In this document: positions 26,293 through 35,903 of the stretch, one piece after another
Layout: the number at the start of each line of letters is the position of its first letter
Position numbering within the stretch: the first letter of the stretch is position 1
Assembly (NCBI GenBank): GCA_903881085.1
Contig: CAIRSA010000336.1
Span: forward strand, 79,521 to 143,520
DNA from: an uncultured Acidobacteriia bacterium
GTDB lineage: Bacteria; Acidobacteriota; Terriglobia; Bryobacterales; Bryobacteraceae
DNA length: 64,000 nt
Reading direction: 5' to 3'
The notes under the pieces: generated by a model
Database searches by the model: none
What the model saw: the letters and a program-made list of their open reading frames with translations, nothing else
What the model was told of the DNA's origin: nothing
Translations under genes and position numbers: made by a program

Positions 26293-27063
26293 CTAATTCC
26301 AGGTCAGGTAGTCGCGGACAAATGCTACGGTGTCTTTCACGATAGCATCGTAAAACTGACGGCCCTTTTCAGCCGTGGCGAGATCCGGATGGCCTACTAC
26401 GCCGCTGCCGGAAATCTCATGGAACTCATTCACTGAGTAGACAGGTTTCGCGAGTTGCATATCGGCCTTGCGAAAAGGCGATGCAAAAGCGGGGCCGTCA
26501 CGGCGCGCAAGTTCCATGCGGACGCGGTCTGGATGCAGGTGCAGCATGAGCGAGGTCTCCATTTCGCAGGCGTGGCCGAGGCCACCTTGCTCTGATTCCC
26601 GGATGGCGCGAATGCTCTGTGCCGCGAGCATCCAATAGGCGGCGTAGACAGCATGCACGCCGGCGCGCCCGTTGAGTTCGGTCTTCACTTCGCGCAGTGC
26701 GGCACGGACCGGAATGTCATTGCCACCATGTCCGTTTAGCAGAAAGATGCGTGTTGCGCCCATCGAAAAGATGGACCGGCAGAGGTCTTGAATCAGGCCC
26801 ATGTAGTGAAGTTGCGGGACGTCGAGCGTACCGGGGAAGTGCATGTGGTGAGTAGAGTGTCCCGTCCAAAGGCACGGCAAGAGCAACACCTGCGAAGGCA
26901 AGGCCTGCTCTACGCCAAGGGCGATGGCTGAGACCAGGTCCGTATCGGTAGTAAGCGGAAGATGCGGCCCATGCTGTTCGAATGATCCGAGTGGAAGCAA
27001 GGCTGCCATATCTGACAGCGGCAGGCTGCGCACTTCCGGAGATGTCATGTTGGCGAGGATCAT
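26293..27063 (-). CDS. Creatininase-family amidohydrolase
   Basis: 256 residues, the normal length. Metal-site motifs are intact: GSFEQHGPHLPLTTD at about 26-40, the LLPCLWTGHSTHH loop, LLNGHGGND near 110 and CEMETSLML near 167. Members hydrolyse cyclic amides (creatinine, formamido-pyrimidine and mycofactocin-type substrates), so the exact substrate cannot be read off. Cytoplasmic, no signal peptide. Transcribed away from the amidohydrolase pair that begins 52 bases away; shared regulation is likely. Confidence 0.87.
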   Translation of the reverse strand: MILANMTSPEVRSLPLSDMAALLPLGSFEQHGPHLPLTTDTDLVSAIALGVEQALPSQVLLLPCLWTGHSTHHMHFPGTLDVPQLHYMGLIQDLCRSIFSMGATRIFLLNGHGGNDIPVRAALREVKTELNGRAGVHAVYAAYWMLAAQSIRAIRESEQGGLGHACEMETSLMLHLHPDRVRMELARRDGPAFASPFRKADMQLAKPVYSVNEFHEISGSGVVGHPDLATAEKGRQFYDAIVKDTVAFVRDYLTWN

Positions 27064-27115
27064 TGGTTCAGGATATCAACTTCATGCGCCTGTTCCGTCG
27101 TGCGAAAATGATAAC

Positions 27116-27856
27116 TTGATTTTCGATTTCCATGCTCATTGTGGCGAGAGCTTTTTTCGCCACCGCGAATATCGGGTCGATCCGGCTGCGCTGGTTGCGG
27201 AGATGGATGCCCACGGGGTGGCGCGCGCGGTGATTGGCGCCTCGGGCGAATTCGCCGCCCTGCGCAATCGCGAAGGCAACGACGAAGTAGCGGCGTTGGC
27301 GGCGGGCTATTCAGATCGCTTTGTTGGATTCGCTACGGTGAACCCGTGGTGGCGCTCGCAAGGAGTGGATGAGTTGCGGCGGGCGCATGAAGTGCATGGC
27401 TTCCGCGGCCTGATCCTTCATCCGATCCTGCAGGGTTTCGAAGCCAATGACCCACTGGCATTCCCTCTGGTAGAAGCCGCGTTGCAGTTGCACATGATTG
27501 TCTATGTAACAGGTGGCGCGCCGTACTTGGCCATGCCGTATAAAATTGCGGACTTAGCCGGACGCTATCCGGAAGGCCGCTTCGTGATGGGACACGCCGG
27601 CTGGGATTTTCACTTTGACGTTGGGTACTGTCTGGAGGCTTGCCCGAATCTTTGGGTTGAAACCTCACGCAACGGCCTGGCGAATATGGAATCGCTGGTG
27701 AACCGTTTCGGCCCCAGACGCATTCTATTCGGATCGGATTATCCGTTTAGCGGTTACGCGGGCGAACTCGCGAAGATCCGGCTGTTGCCGGGTTTGGACG
27801 ATGTGGGCAGGCAACTCATTCTGGGTGAAAATGCGAAGGAGTTGCTTGGCCTATGA
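27116..27856 (+). CDS. Amidohydrolase_2-type metal-dependent hydrolase
   Basis: 246 residues when started at TTG 27116, which gives MIFDFHAHCGE, the expected first strand with its metal-binding HxH. An in-frame ATG at 27047 would add 23 residues lying in the promoter of the divergent gene and is less likely. Further motifs: HPILQGFEAND, GHAGWDFHF and ILFGSDYPFSGY (Asp ligand). TIM-barrel hydrolase or decarboxylase, substrate unknown. Overlaps the next gene, a paralogue, by four bases. Confidence 0.82.
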   Translation: MIFDFHAHCGESFFRHREYRVDPAALVAEMDAHGVARAVIGASGEFAALRNREGNDEVAALAAGYSDRFVGFATVNPWWRSQGVDELRRAHEVHGFRGLILHPILQGFEANDPLAFPLVEAALQLHMIVYVTGGAPYLAMPYKIADLAGRYPEGRFVMGHAGWDFHFDVGYCLEACPNLWVETSRNGLANMESLVNRFGPRRILFGSDYPFSGYAGELAKIRLLPGLDDVGRQLILGENAKELLGL

Positions 27857-28638
27857 TCGTCGACGCGCATGTCCACCTGATGAACGACGCCACCGGCTGG
27901 TACGCTTACAAGAAAAGCTCCGGTGGATCCGATGCCGCCGCATGGAGCGCGGAGGCGACCGTCCGCCTGCTCGACGATTCCGGCATCGACCAGTGCTTCC
28001 TTTTTACGTTGGGCGGGCTTTATGGCTTCAACGATTGGCGTGCTGCCAACGACGAGGTTTGGCGCGCGGCCGAAGCCTATCCGGAACGGATGATCCCGTT
28101 CTGCACGGCTTACCCCAATCAGGACCCGAAGGAGGCGCAGGTAGAGGTGCGGCGCTGCCTGGACCGCGGCTTCAGGGGAGTGAAGTTTCATCCCTGGCTG
28201 CAATCGTTCCCTGCTAATAGCGCTTATTTGTACCCTGTGTTGGAACTGTGTGCCGAGAGACGCACGCCAGTAATCTTCCACACCGGCACACCGCCATATT
28301 CGCAGCCGTTTCAAGTGATGGAGCAGGCGCGCCGTTTTCCGGACGTGCCGTTTATCATCGGACACTTCGGAAAGATCATGTCTCTGGACGCGATCCGGTC
28401 TGCTGAGATATGCCCCAACGTTTACCTGGAAACGAGCGGGGCGCAGGTGTGCGATCTACAGATGGCGGTAGAGCGCATCGGGTACGACCGTATTCTGTAC
28501 GGGACGGATCTGCCTATCGGCGGCGCACCATCCGCGCACTGGAATGTAGTTAAGATCAAGTCGGCAGTGCCCGATCCAGTAGCGCTGCAAGCCATTCTCG
28601 GGGGAAACGCAGTTCGTTTGATGGCGGCCAGGCTATAG
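27853..28638 (+). CDS. Amidohydrolase_2-type metal-dependent hydrolase (second copy)
   Basis: 261 residues. DAHVHL at 4-9, KFHPWLQSFPAN near 113, FIIGHFGK near 173 and ILYGTDLPIGG near 216 are the same ordered motifs as in the preceding gene, though overall identity looks modest, so the two are old paralogues or a heteromeric pair. Cytoplasmic. Related enzymes are lactonases and decarboxylases for aromatic or sugar-acid intermediates. Its end overlaps the convergent AraD1-type gene by 6 bases. Confidence 0.85.
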   Translation: MIVDAHVHLMNDATGWYAYKKSSGGSDAAAWSAEATVRLLDDSGIDQCFLFTLGGLYGFNDWRAANDEVWRAAEAYPERMIPFCTAYPNQDPKEAQVEVRRCLDRGFRGVKFHPWLQSFPANSAYLYPVLELCAERRTPVIFHTGTPPYSQPFQVMEQARRFPDVPFIIGHFGKIMSLDAIRSAEICPNVYLETSGAQVCDLQMAVERIGYDRILYGTDLPIGGAPSAHWNVVKIKSAVPDPVALQAILGGNAVRLMAARL

Positions 28639-29640
28639 CGACTGGACTTGCACGAACCTCTCCGCACGCGGTGTTATGCGAATCGGGTTACGTAGAGGAC
28701 GCCCGTAGCCGTCGAAGGCGATTTCCATGACGTCGCCATTTTCCATGCGGATGCCATCGCCCGAGCTAAACGCGGCAGCGCCGAAGAAGTGGACGTGGAT
28801 GTCGCCCGGGCGGCGATGCTGCTCGTAGCGGAAATGATGATGTTCCAGATTGGCTAGCGAGTGACACATGTTCTGCTCGCCGCTCAGAAATGTCCGTTCC
28901 CAAATGATCGATTCCCCGCGCTTGATGCATGCCCGGCCCTGGAGGGAATCGAAAAGGCCATTGTTGACAAGTTCGGGTCCGAGCGAACAGCCGCGCAACT
29001 TGGAGTGCGCGAGGTACAAGTAGTTCAGTTTTTCGACTTCGTGATCGGAGAATTCGTTGGAGGCAGTCAAGCCCAAGCGGCGCGGTGCTCCATCCGGACC
29101 GATAATGTAGACGCCCGCGATCTCAGCTTCATCACCGCCATCGCCTGCATACTCGGGCACATCCAGTGGTTCATCCTGCGCGCGCAAAATGTCTCCATCT
29201 CCCTTATAGAACCATTCTGGAGCGGCGCCGACGCGGCCTGGAGCTGGTTTTCCGCCCTCAACGCCCCACTGATACATCTTCATGCTGTCCGTGACGGTAA
29301 CAACGCCAGTGTGCATGCTGTCACGCGTCTGGGCGCTTTTCAAATGGCTCAAGCCGGTTCCAGTGATCAAACACCTTGAAGGCGATGACGGATGATCGAT
29401 GGGGGGCAACAAGCGCCAGGCGGAAGTTCCAGCATAGACTTCATCGTAATCGAGCGTGCGGCTCCCGGTGGAGCGATCCACGGCCTCACGCAACGAAATG
29501 CCGGCTGCGCAAGCCTGCCATGCGAGATCGTAGACGCTGCTGGGGCCGTCGACGAGCAGCAGGCGCGAGCCATCGACGCGGGCTACGGCGCGTCCGGAAT
29601 CCGAGTGGCGAAGTTGAACAAAATGTGTCTGTAGTTGCAT
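28633..29640 (-). CDS. AraD1/GguC family protein (FAH-like fold)
   Basis: 335 residues from ATG 29640 (MQLQTHFVQLRHS), which matches the usual family N-terminus better than an ATG 11 codons earlier. Characteristic blocks in order: SVYDLAWQA, LLPPIDHP, CLITGTGLSHL, EWFYKGDGDILRA, GNEFSDHEVE, NYLYLAHSKLRGCSLGPEL and HVHFFGAAAFSSGDG. The family has a fumarylacetoacetate-hydrolase-type fold and is linked with sugar-acid (2-keto-3-deoxy acid) breakdown or sugar uptake operons. Here it fits the enolase-superfamily and gluconolactonase genes of the same island. Confidence 0.88.
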   Translation of the reverse strand: MQLQTHFVQLRHSDSGRAVARVDGSRLLLVDGPSSVYDLAWQACAAGISLREAVDRSTGSRTLDYDEVYAGTSAWRLLPPIDHPSSPSRCLITGTGLSHLKSAQTRDSMHTGVVTVTDSMKMYQWGVEGGKPAPGRVGAAPEWFYKGDGDILRAQDEPLDVPEYAGDGGDEAEIAGVYIIGPDGAPRRLGLTASNEFSDHEVEKLNYLYLAHSKLRGCSLGPELVNNGLFDSLQGRACIKRGESIIWERTFLSGEQNMCHSLANLEHHHFRYEQHRRPGDIHVHFFGAAAFSSGDGIRMENGDVMEIAFDGYGRPLRNPIRITPRAERFVQVQSL

Positions 29641-29713
29641 GTGCTGATTTGCGGTAAATTTCAATGCTATCATTTCGTGTCATGCGTGGTTGTTTGACGA
29701 AAGTGGATCCAGC

Positions 29714-31321
29714 ATGAAACAGCCCTTGAAATTCGAACATCACGGAGCATGGCCGCCGGCAGCCCGGCACGCCATGGTGGCCTCGGCGGACAGCCATGCC
29801 ACGGCGGCTGGCGTTGCGGTTCTTCACGATGGTGGCAATGTGGTCGATGCAACCATCGCGGCAGCTTTTGCCCTCTGTGTAACACAGCCCGGAATGTGCG
29901 GCCTGGGCGGTGGCGGTCATCTGTTGGTTCACCGGGCGGAAGGCAGAACACTCTGCCTTGACTTCCGCGAATGTGCTCCGCTTTCGGCTTCGCAGGATAT
30001 GTTTGCCGGGTTCAACGCGGATGCAAGCTTGATTGGATGGTTATCCGCGGCAACGCCCGGTACAGTGAATGGACTGGCCACTGCACATCGCCTTGAAGGA
30101 TCGCTGCCATGGGACCGTCTGCTCGAACCGGCTATCGTTCTTGCGCGCGAGGGTCACGAGGTGACTTCGATGCGGGCCAGCATGATGGCCGGCAGCGAGG
30201 CACTGCGGAGAGATGAAGAATCCCGGCGAATCCTGCTTTCCGGGGAGCGCATTTTGCTGCAGCCTGACCTCGCGCGCACATTAAGCAGGTTAGCGGAACA
30301 GGGACCAGAAGAGTTTTATCAGGGTGAGACCGCGCGCCGATTGCACCAGGCAATGGCGGCACACGGCGGCTTGATAACCAGCAATGATCTGCGTTTGTAT
30401 CAGACAGCGGAACGTGCGCCGCTGATACGGCCGTTTAATGGCTTCCAGGTAATGACAATGCCGCCTTCGAGCGCCGGCGGCATTGGATTGCTGCAGACGT
30501 TGGGCATGCTCGAACAAACTTCCTACGCGGATGACGGACCTGGTTCAGCGAAGTTCCTCCATTATGTCGCTGAGGCGCTGCGCCGCGCGTTTGCCGACCG
30601 CTCGAGTGTCATCGGCGATCCAGATTTTGCGGAGGTTCCGCTGCATCTGCTGGACCCCGAACGCTTGCGCAAAGCGGGTGAAGCGATTGATCCTGACCGG
30701 GCAGGATGCAGCACCTTCCCCAATAGCCTGCAGCCAATCCGTGAAGGTTCCTGCACCACGCATGTTTCCGCTCTCGATCATCACGGAAATGCCTGTGCAC
30801 TCACATTCACGCTCAACGGAATGTACGGCAGTGGAGTCACGGTCCCCGGGCTTGGTTTTCTGCTAAATAACAACATGGACAATTTCGCAGTGCGCCCGGG
30901 CACGCCGAATCAATACGGCGTCGTCCAGGGAAAGGTGAATTCCATCGCTCCGGGCAAGCGGCCGGTCTCTTCAATGACGCCTGTGATTGCCTGCCGGAAC
31001 GGAAGGGCCGCGATGGTGGCGGGGACTCCTGGCGGGCCCACCATCGTAAGCACCATGGCGCAGGTGATGCTATATCTAATGCGGTTCGGGCTGAATCCGC
31101 AGGATGCCATCAATGCACCTCGCGTACATCACCAATGGCTTCCGGATACGTTATTTGCTGAGCAGATGCTATCGCCGGATACCGTGCGTGCGCTCGCCGC
31201 GCGGGGCCACAAGATCGAGATTAAGGCATCGATCAATGACGCGAACGCAATCGTGTGCAAGGATGGCAGATTACAGGGTGCATCCGATTGCCGCAGAGAG
31301 GGCCTGGCCGAAGGAATATGA
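29714..31321 (+). CDS. ggt: Gamma-glutamyltransferase family protein, no signal peptide
   Basis: 535 residues from ATG 29714. All family blocks are present: GGNVVDATIAAAFALCVTQP, MCGLGGGGHLLV, SAATPGTVNGL, and the processing site SCTTHVSALD with the classical TTH motif (nucleophile Thr348), then GSGVTVPGLGFLLNNNMDNF. There is no signal peptide, unlike the copy at 11571, so it may work in the cytoplasm on an imported gamma-glutamyl compound. First gene of the overlapping operon to 37384. Confidence 0.9.
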   Translation: MKQPLKFEHHGAWPPAARHAMVASADSHATAAGVAVLHDGGNVVDATIAAAFALCVTQPGMCGLGGGGHLLVHRAEGRTLCLDFRECAPLSASQDMFAGFNADASLIGWLSAATPGTVNGLATAHRLEGSLPWDRLLEPAIVLAREGHEVTSMRASMMAGSEALRRDEESRRILLSGERILLQPDLARTLSRLAEQGPEEFYQGETARRLHQAMAAHGGLITSNDLRLYQTAERAPLIRPFNGFQVMTMPPSSAGGIGLLQTLGMLEQTSYADDGPGSAKFLHYVAEALRRAFADRSSVIGDPDFAEVPLHLLDPERLRKAGEAIDPDRAGCSTFPNSLQPIREGSCTTHVSALDHHGNACALTFTLNGMYGSGVTVPGLGFLLNNNMDNFAVRPGTPNQYGVVQGKVNSIAPGKRPVSSMTPVIACRNGRAAMVAGTPGGPTIVSTMAQVMLYLMRFGLNPQDAINAPRVHHQWLPDTLFAEQMLSPDTVRALAARGHKIEIKASINDANAIVCKDGRLQGASDCRREGLAEGI

Positions 31322-31785
31322 TTCGTCTCAAACTTAGCTTTCCCGCCACTGGCGAATCCGCAATAGCGGAGTTGCTGGAAAAGGACGCGCCGGAAGTTTG
31401 TGCCTATATAGTGAGTTTGCTGCCGCTTGAAGGCAACGCGATTCACGGCATGTACTCCGGCGCTGAAGTATTCCAAATGATTGATGATCCGCAAGCCGCC
31501 GCGGCTGAGAATCTGGTTTCCCTGCCGCTGCCCGGCGAGTTGCTGTACTTTTACGATCCTGGGGCGAGCGCGACTGGCCGTAAAGGCGCTGTCGGCGAAG
31601 TGTGTCTGGTATACGGGCGTGGTGTCAGCCTGAAAGCGCATGAAGGAATACCAACGAGGGCCAGTTTGTTTGCGCGTATTCCCGGGGATTGGAAATATGA
31701 TTGGGTGCCCTTCGCGCAAGCCTGCCGCCGCTGCCGGTGGGAAGGCCCGCAGAAGTTGAGAATTGAAGAACTGGTGGAGGAATAG
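31318..31785 (+). CDS. DUF3830 family cyclophilin-like protein
   Basis: 155 residues; ATG 31318 overlaps the gamma-glutamyltransferase stop. AIAELLEKDAPEVCAYIVSL, then IHGMYSGAEVFQMI and LPGELLYFYDPG match DUF3830, a cyclophilin-fold family of unknown reaction that recurs in catabolic operons. The C-terminus adds ACRRCRW. Being tightly bracketed by the transferase and a secreted protein, it is likely to bind the same substrate or an intermediate. Confidence 0.8.
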   Translation: MIRLKLSFPATGESAIAELLEKDAPEVCAYIVSLLPLEGNAIHGMYSGAEVFQMIDDPQAAAAENLVSLPLPGELLYFYDPGASATGRKGAVGEVCLVYGRGVSLKAHEGIPTRASLFARIPGDWKYDWVPFAQACRRCRWEGPQKLRIEELVEE

Positions 31786-31788
31786 GCA

Positions 31789-34272
31789 ATGAAGATCTGG
31801 GCCTGGATTGCATTATCTTGTGCGCTGCCTGCGGCGGCCGCCGACCTGACAGGCATCACCTCCGATGCGGCGAAGGGCCGGGCTTTCAAAGACCGTTATG
31901 TTGCATTGACCGAGTCATGGCTGCAGGGAATCGAATACACGCCAACCGAAGCAGCCGCCATGCGCGCCGGCAAGCAGGTTGAAGCCGAAATGACAAAGGG
32001 GCTGGACGATCCGCTGGCGAAACGAATCATCGCCTCGGGGGAACCCTCGGCCAAAGCTCTGGAGGCGGCGTACCCAGCCAAGATCCTGGACCGCACGGTG
32101 TTGGGAACCTACTCCTCGCCGAACGAACCATTGGGAAAGTTCAACGATGAATTTTCGATTTACTGGAACGGCGCCATCGCCTGCAATCTCATCAAAGGGA
32201 AGCTCACTGACAGCCTGGGTGCGACCGGAGTGCTGCCGCTGGCGCATAACACAATTGTTGAATTTCGAGTGGGGCCCGCAAGGGAACTTCCAGGACGAGT
32301 GCGGCGCAACTACTCCAATCTTGGATATGAACGCGGCTATCTGCCGATAGTGATCGCATCGTACGAAACAGGAGGCATGCGATATCGCGAAATTGCATTT
32401 GCAGATCAGCCCGAACGCGAGACAGGCGGTTGGGACATTGCGTTCGTGGAGTTTGAAATCACTAACGTCTCAAACCAGTCTCGTCCGGCGGTGCTCTCTG
32501 TCCGTACCATGCGTAACGACGGGGCGGCGGTTACATATCAGGCGGGCCTGGTGCGCAACGACGAGGGTGCAGTGTTGATGGCGGCTACAACCGGCGGAAG
32601 TTTCGACGCAAAAAATGGCACACTCGACTACCGTTTCGATCTTCCTCCAACCGCCACGAGGAAACTTCTGTTCAAGGTTCCCTACCTTCCTGATGCCAAG
32701 GGCCTGGTGCAGGCGCCAACGCTTGCCGGGTTCGACAATGCGCACGGAAAAGTGGCGGCACACTGGCAGTCATTGATCGATCACGGCGCAAGCATCGAAG
32801 TCCCCGAGCCTCGAATCAACGACATTTGGCGGGCGCTGCTGCTGCAAAATTACGTACTGGCGGATGGTCCGCGCTTCACCTATGGCTCCGGCTTGCGATA
32901 CAACGATTCAACGTACCCCTACGAAAACGGCTTCGCCTCGCACGTCTTTGCTATGTACGGCCATACTGATTACGCCAACGCCTTGCAGAATGAAATACCC
33001 CGAATTTCCGTAACGCGCGAGGGCGCCGGCCGCAAGTATCAAAACCGGCGCGCCATGGTACTGCACCATCTGTTGGAGAACTACCGCTTGAGCGGGAAGA
33101 CCAGTATCTTCGAGCAATGGAAAAACGACTTCTATCGTGTGGCGGAAGAGATCATTGCCGACCGGCGCTCCACCATGGTGGAGGTGAACGGAGAGAAGCC
33201 GCTCTACTATGGAATCCTGCCTCCGGACAAACCAGGAGTCGATGTGCAGGCCAGCACGCAGAAGGTTTACGTGCTGGCGCACAGCATCACCAATTGCCAG
33301 GGACTGCAGGACTTTGGGCAGTTCCTGACCATGACCGGGATTGACAGTGAGCGAGGGGCGGTCTATTTGAAGGAAGCCGCCGAATTCCGCGCCAGCCTGA
33401 TGACGGCCATGAGGGGCGCGGCGATCCGGTTGCCGGACCGGTCGCCCTTTGTCGACCTGCAGACGTTGTTCTTCAAGCAGACACCGGATTACGGGCCGGA
33501 GCCTTACGATGACCTTGCCCTCGGGCGTCTACAGGGAACCTATTTTCATTACTGGGTCGACATGCAATTGCATTTTAATTTCTTCAATCCAGATGACGAC
33601 GTTGCGCAATGGTTGACCGATTACGTTCAGCAGAGAAACGGTTTCGTCCTGGGATTGACGCGGGCACGCGCGCAAACCGGCCGCGCGGGTTGGATCAACA
33701 ATGTTTACGATGCCGGCTATTACAACTTCCGTTTACGGCAGGGAAAGATCGAGGAGTTCCTGCTGGGCCTGTATACGAAATTCGCTTTGGGCATGTCGCG
33801 TTATACGTACGTGGCTTCAGAGGGTTCGCCCTTTATTGGCTATAACACGGAGAATGGCGGGTTCGTCGGAGCTGACTATTCCTTTCCCAATTCCGCCGCA
33901 AACGCAGAGACATTGCTGATGCTGCGCAATGCACTCGTATTGGAAGAATTGAAAGACAATGTGGAGACCGGCAAGCTCAGTCTGTTGCGCGGAGCGCCGC
34001 GGGCGTGGCTTGAACCAGGCAAGCGGATCGCGATCAGCAAAATGCGCACTTACTTCGGCCCCATTACATACTCCGTGCAAGGTTCTAACGGCCGGGCCAG
34101 GGCGGAGATCGAAGCACTTACTGGCGGCTGGAAAACTCTGGATATTCATTTCCGGCGTGCGCTCCAGGCCGTCCTCGTAAATGGTAAGCCGCATTCCGCC
34201 TTCGATAGCGAAGGTACGGTAACGATTCCGCACAGCAGCGGCAGGATCACCGTCGAAGCGGTATACCGATGA
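31789..34272 (+). CDS. Large secreted protein with six-hairpin-glycosidase-like architecture
   Basis: 827 residues with a signal peptide (MKIWAWIALSCALPAAAAD). Residues about 100-330 look like a beta-sandwich (VEFEITNVSNQSRPAVLSVR), followed by about 340-740 of helices rich in Trp/Tyr/Asn (DIWRALLLQNYVLADGPRFT, NDSTYPYENGF, GYYNFRLRQGKIEEFLLGL), then a small C-terminal beta domain (about 750-827). This order is that of glycoside hydrolases with an (alpha/alpha)6 barrel, but I cannot place it in a family or point to the catalytic acids. It follows DUF3830 by 3 bases and overlaps the transporter gene by 4. Confidence 0.65.
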   Translation: MKIWAWIALSCALPAAAADLTGITSDAAKGRAFKDRYVALTESWLQGIEYTPTEAAAMRAGKQVEAEMTKGLDDPLAKRIIASGEPSAKALEAAYPAKILDRTVLGTYSSPNEPLGKFNDEFSIYWNGAIACNLIKGKLTDSLGATGVLPLAHNTIVEFRVGPARELPGRVRRNYSNLGYERGYLPIVIASYETGGMRYREIAFADQPERETGGWDIAFVEFEITNVSNQSRPAVLSVRTMRNDGAAVTYQAGLVRNDEGAVLMAATTGGSFDAKNGTLDYRFDLPPTATRKLLFKVPYLPDAKGLVQAPTLAGFDNAHGKVAAHWQSLIDHGASIEVPEPRINDIWRALLLQNYVLADGPRFTYGSGLRYNDSTYPYENGFASHVFAMYGHTDYANALQNEIPRISVTREGAGRKYQNRRAMVLHHLLENYRLSGKTSIFEQWKNDFYRVAEEIIADRRSTMVEVNGEKPLYYGILPPDKPGVDVQASTQKVYVLAHSITNCQGLQDFGQFLTMTGIDSERGAVYLKEAAEFRASLMTAMRGAAIRLPDRSPFVDLQTLFFKQTPDYGPEPYDDLALGRLQGTYFHYWVDMQLHFNFFNPDDDVAQWLTDYVQQRNGFVLGLTRARAQTGRAGWINNVYDAGYYNFRLRQGKIEEFLLGLYTKFALGMSRYTYVASEGSPFIGYNTENGGFVGADYSFPNSAANAETLLMLRNALVLEELKDNVETGKLSLLRGAPRAWLEPGKRIAISKMRTYFGPITYSVQGSNGRARAEIEALTGGWKTLDIHFRRALQAVLVNGKPHSAFDSEGTVTIPHSSGRITVEAVYR

Positions 34273-35903
34273 GCGGCGGCGAACGGGTTGCGCTCTCACC
34301 GTTTGAGATCGCCATATTCGCAGGCTATTTGCTGCTCACGCTGTTTCTAGGCTTCTGGGTTGCCCGCAAAGGCCGCGGCACGGCTCGCGACTATTTCATG
34401 GGCGATGGCAAGCTGCCGTGGTATGTGGTTGGCACATCGATGGTGGCGACCGCTGTCAGCAGCGATCACTTTATCGCACAGGTGGGCGCAGGTTACACGC
34501 ATGGCATTGTTATTGCGGCATTCGGCTGGAACGCGTGGATCGTCTACTCGCTGCTTATCTGGATCTTTCTGCCTTATTACATGCGCACGGGGCTTTACAC
34601 GATGCCCGAGTTTCTGGAACGGCGCTACAACTCCGCCGCACGCTATATCTTCGCCGTATTCTGCGTGGTTGGCTACCTGTTCTCACTGATCGCGGGGCCA
34701 CTGTACGCGGGCGGGCTTGCGCTGGAAAGCATGTTTGGCGTGGACATCGTATGGGCGATCATCTTTCTGGGGGTCTTAACGGGCGCATACACAATTTACG
34801 GCGGCTTGAAATCGGCCGCGTGGACCGACTTCATGCAGATCGCCGTGCTGCTGGTTGGCGGCATTCTGGTGCCGGTGATCGGCTTGTGGAAGGTAGGCGG
34901 ACTGGGAGCATTGGCGCATGAGTTCCCACAAAAATTCCAGGTCTTCCACGGCCCCAGTAATCAGATGTTTCCCGCTACTGGCGTGTTCACCAGTTTTCTT
35001 AGCGTGGGTATTTGGTACAACTGCACCAGCCAGCACATCGTACAACGCTGCCTGGCTGCAAAGGACGAATGGAATGCGCGCATGGGCGTAATATCCGCCG
35101 GATTTCTGCATGTGGTGATGCCTTTCCTTTTTGTGCTGCCCGGCATCATAGCGTTCAAACTATTTCCCAATTTGCAGAGGCCCGATCACGCCTATATTTT
35201 GCTGGTTCAAGCGCTGGTTCCCGCTGGTCTGCGCGGCCTGATTCTGGCGGCGATCTCCGCTGCACTGATGTCGCACCTGTCTGCGCTGCTCAACTCCACT
35301 TCCACCATCCTGACCATGGACTTGTACCGCCCGCTGGTCCGGCCCCATGCCCGCGAACGCGAACTGGTTTTATTCGGGCAATGGAGCGGAGCCCTGACGA
35401 TGGCCGCCGGTATTCTTATCGCCCTGTGGTTCAGCAGTTCGCACAGCCTGCTGTTCGTGCTGATCCAGGAAGGCTTCGCCTACATTGCACCGCCGTTTGC
35501 CGTGATCTTCACCACCGGCCTGCTTTGGCGGCGCGCCAACGGAAAGGCTGCGCTAACCACGATTTTCGCAGGCTTCGCCTTCACGCTGTTCCTGCAATTC
35601 TATCTGTTCCGAAACGTCTCATGGCTGATACCTTACGCGAACTATCTGCACCGCGCGGTTATTTCCTGGGCCTTCTGCATGGTGGTGCAGATCACAGTAT
35701 CGCTACTTACAGCTCCACCCGATAAGGCCAGAACCGAAGGCATCATCTGGAGCGCAAGCTACGCTGCGCTACCGGCAGCCGATCAGGCACGTTATGGCGG
35801 ATGGCGCGACCTGCGCCTGTGGTGGGTGATTTTCATCGGCACAGTATTAAGCATCTACAGTTACTTCCTGTGGTTCCGGTTCCAGCATCCGGAGATTCCA
35901 TGA
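34269..35903 (+). CDS. Sodium:solute symporter (SSS family)
   Basis: 544 residues, about 13 membrane helices. It has the SSS landmarks GDGKLPWYVVGTSMVATAVSS-type segment near 45-60, TAVSSDHFIAQVG, MRTGLYTMPEFLERRYN, YTIYGGLKSAAWTDFMQ and the sodium-site helix LRGLILAAISAALMSHLSAL, LNSTSTILTMDLY. It would drive substrate uptake across the inner membrane with Na+. Related carriers take sugars, carboxylates or amino acids; the surrounding genes suggest a gamma-glutamyl or sugar-acid compound. Confidence 0.93.
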   Translation: MSGGERVALSPFEIAIFAGYLLLTLFLGFWVARKGRGTARDYFMGDGKLPWYVVGTSMVATAVSSDHFIAQVGAGYTHGIVIAAFGWNAWIVYSLLIWIFLPYYMRTGLYTMPEFLERRYNSAARYIFAVFCVVGYLFSLIAGPLYAGGLALESMFGVDIVWAIIFLGVLTGAYTIYGGLKSAAWTDFMQIAVLLVGGILVPVIGLWKVGGLGALAHEFPQKFQVFHGPSNQMFPATGVFTSFLSVGIWYNCTSQHIVQRCLAAKDEWNARMGVISAGFLHVVMPFLFVLPGIIAFKLFPNLQRPDHAYILLVQALVPAGLRGLILAAISAALMSHLSALLNSTSTILTMDLYRPLVRPHARERELVLFGQWSGALTMAAGILIALWFSSSHSLLFVLIQEGFAYIAPPFAVIFTTGLLWRRANGKAALTTIFAGFAFTLFLQFYLFRNVSWLIPYANYLHRAVISWAFCMVVQITVSLLTAPPDKARTEGIIWSASYAALPAADQARYGGWRDLRLWWVIFIGTVLSIYSYFLWFRFQHPEIP

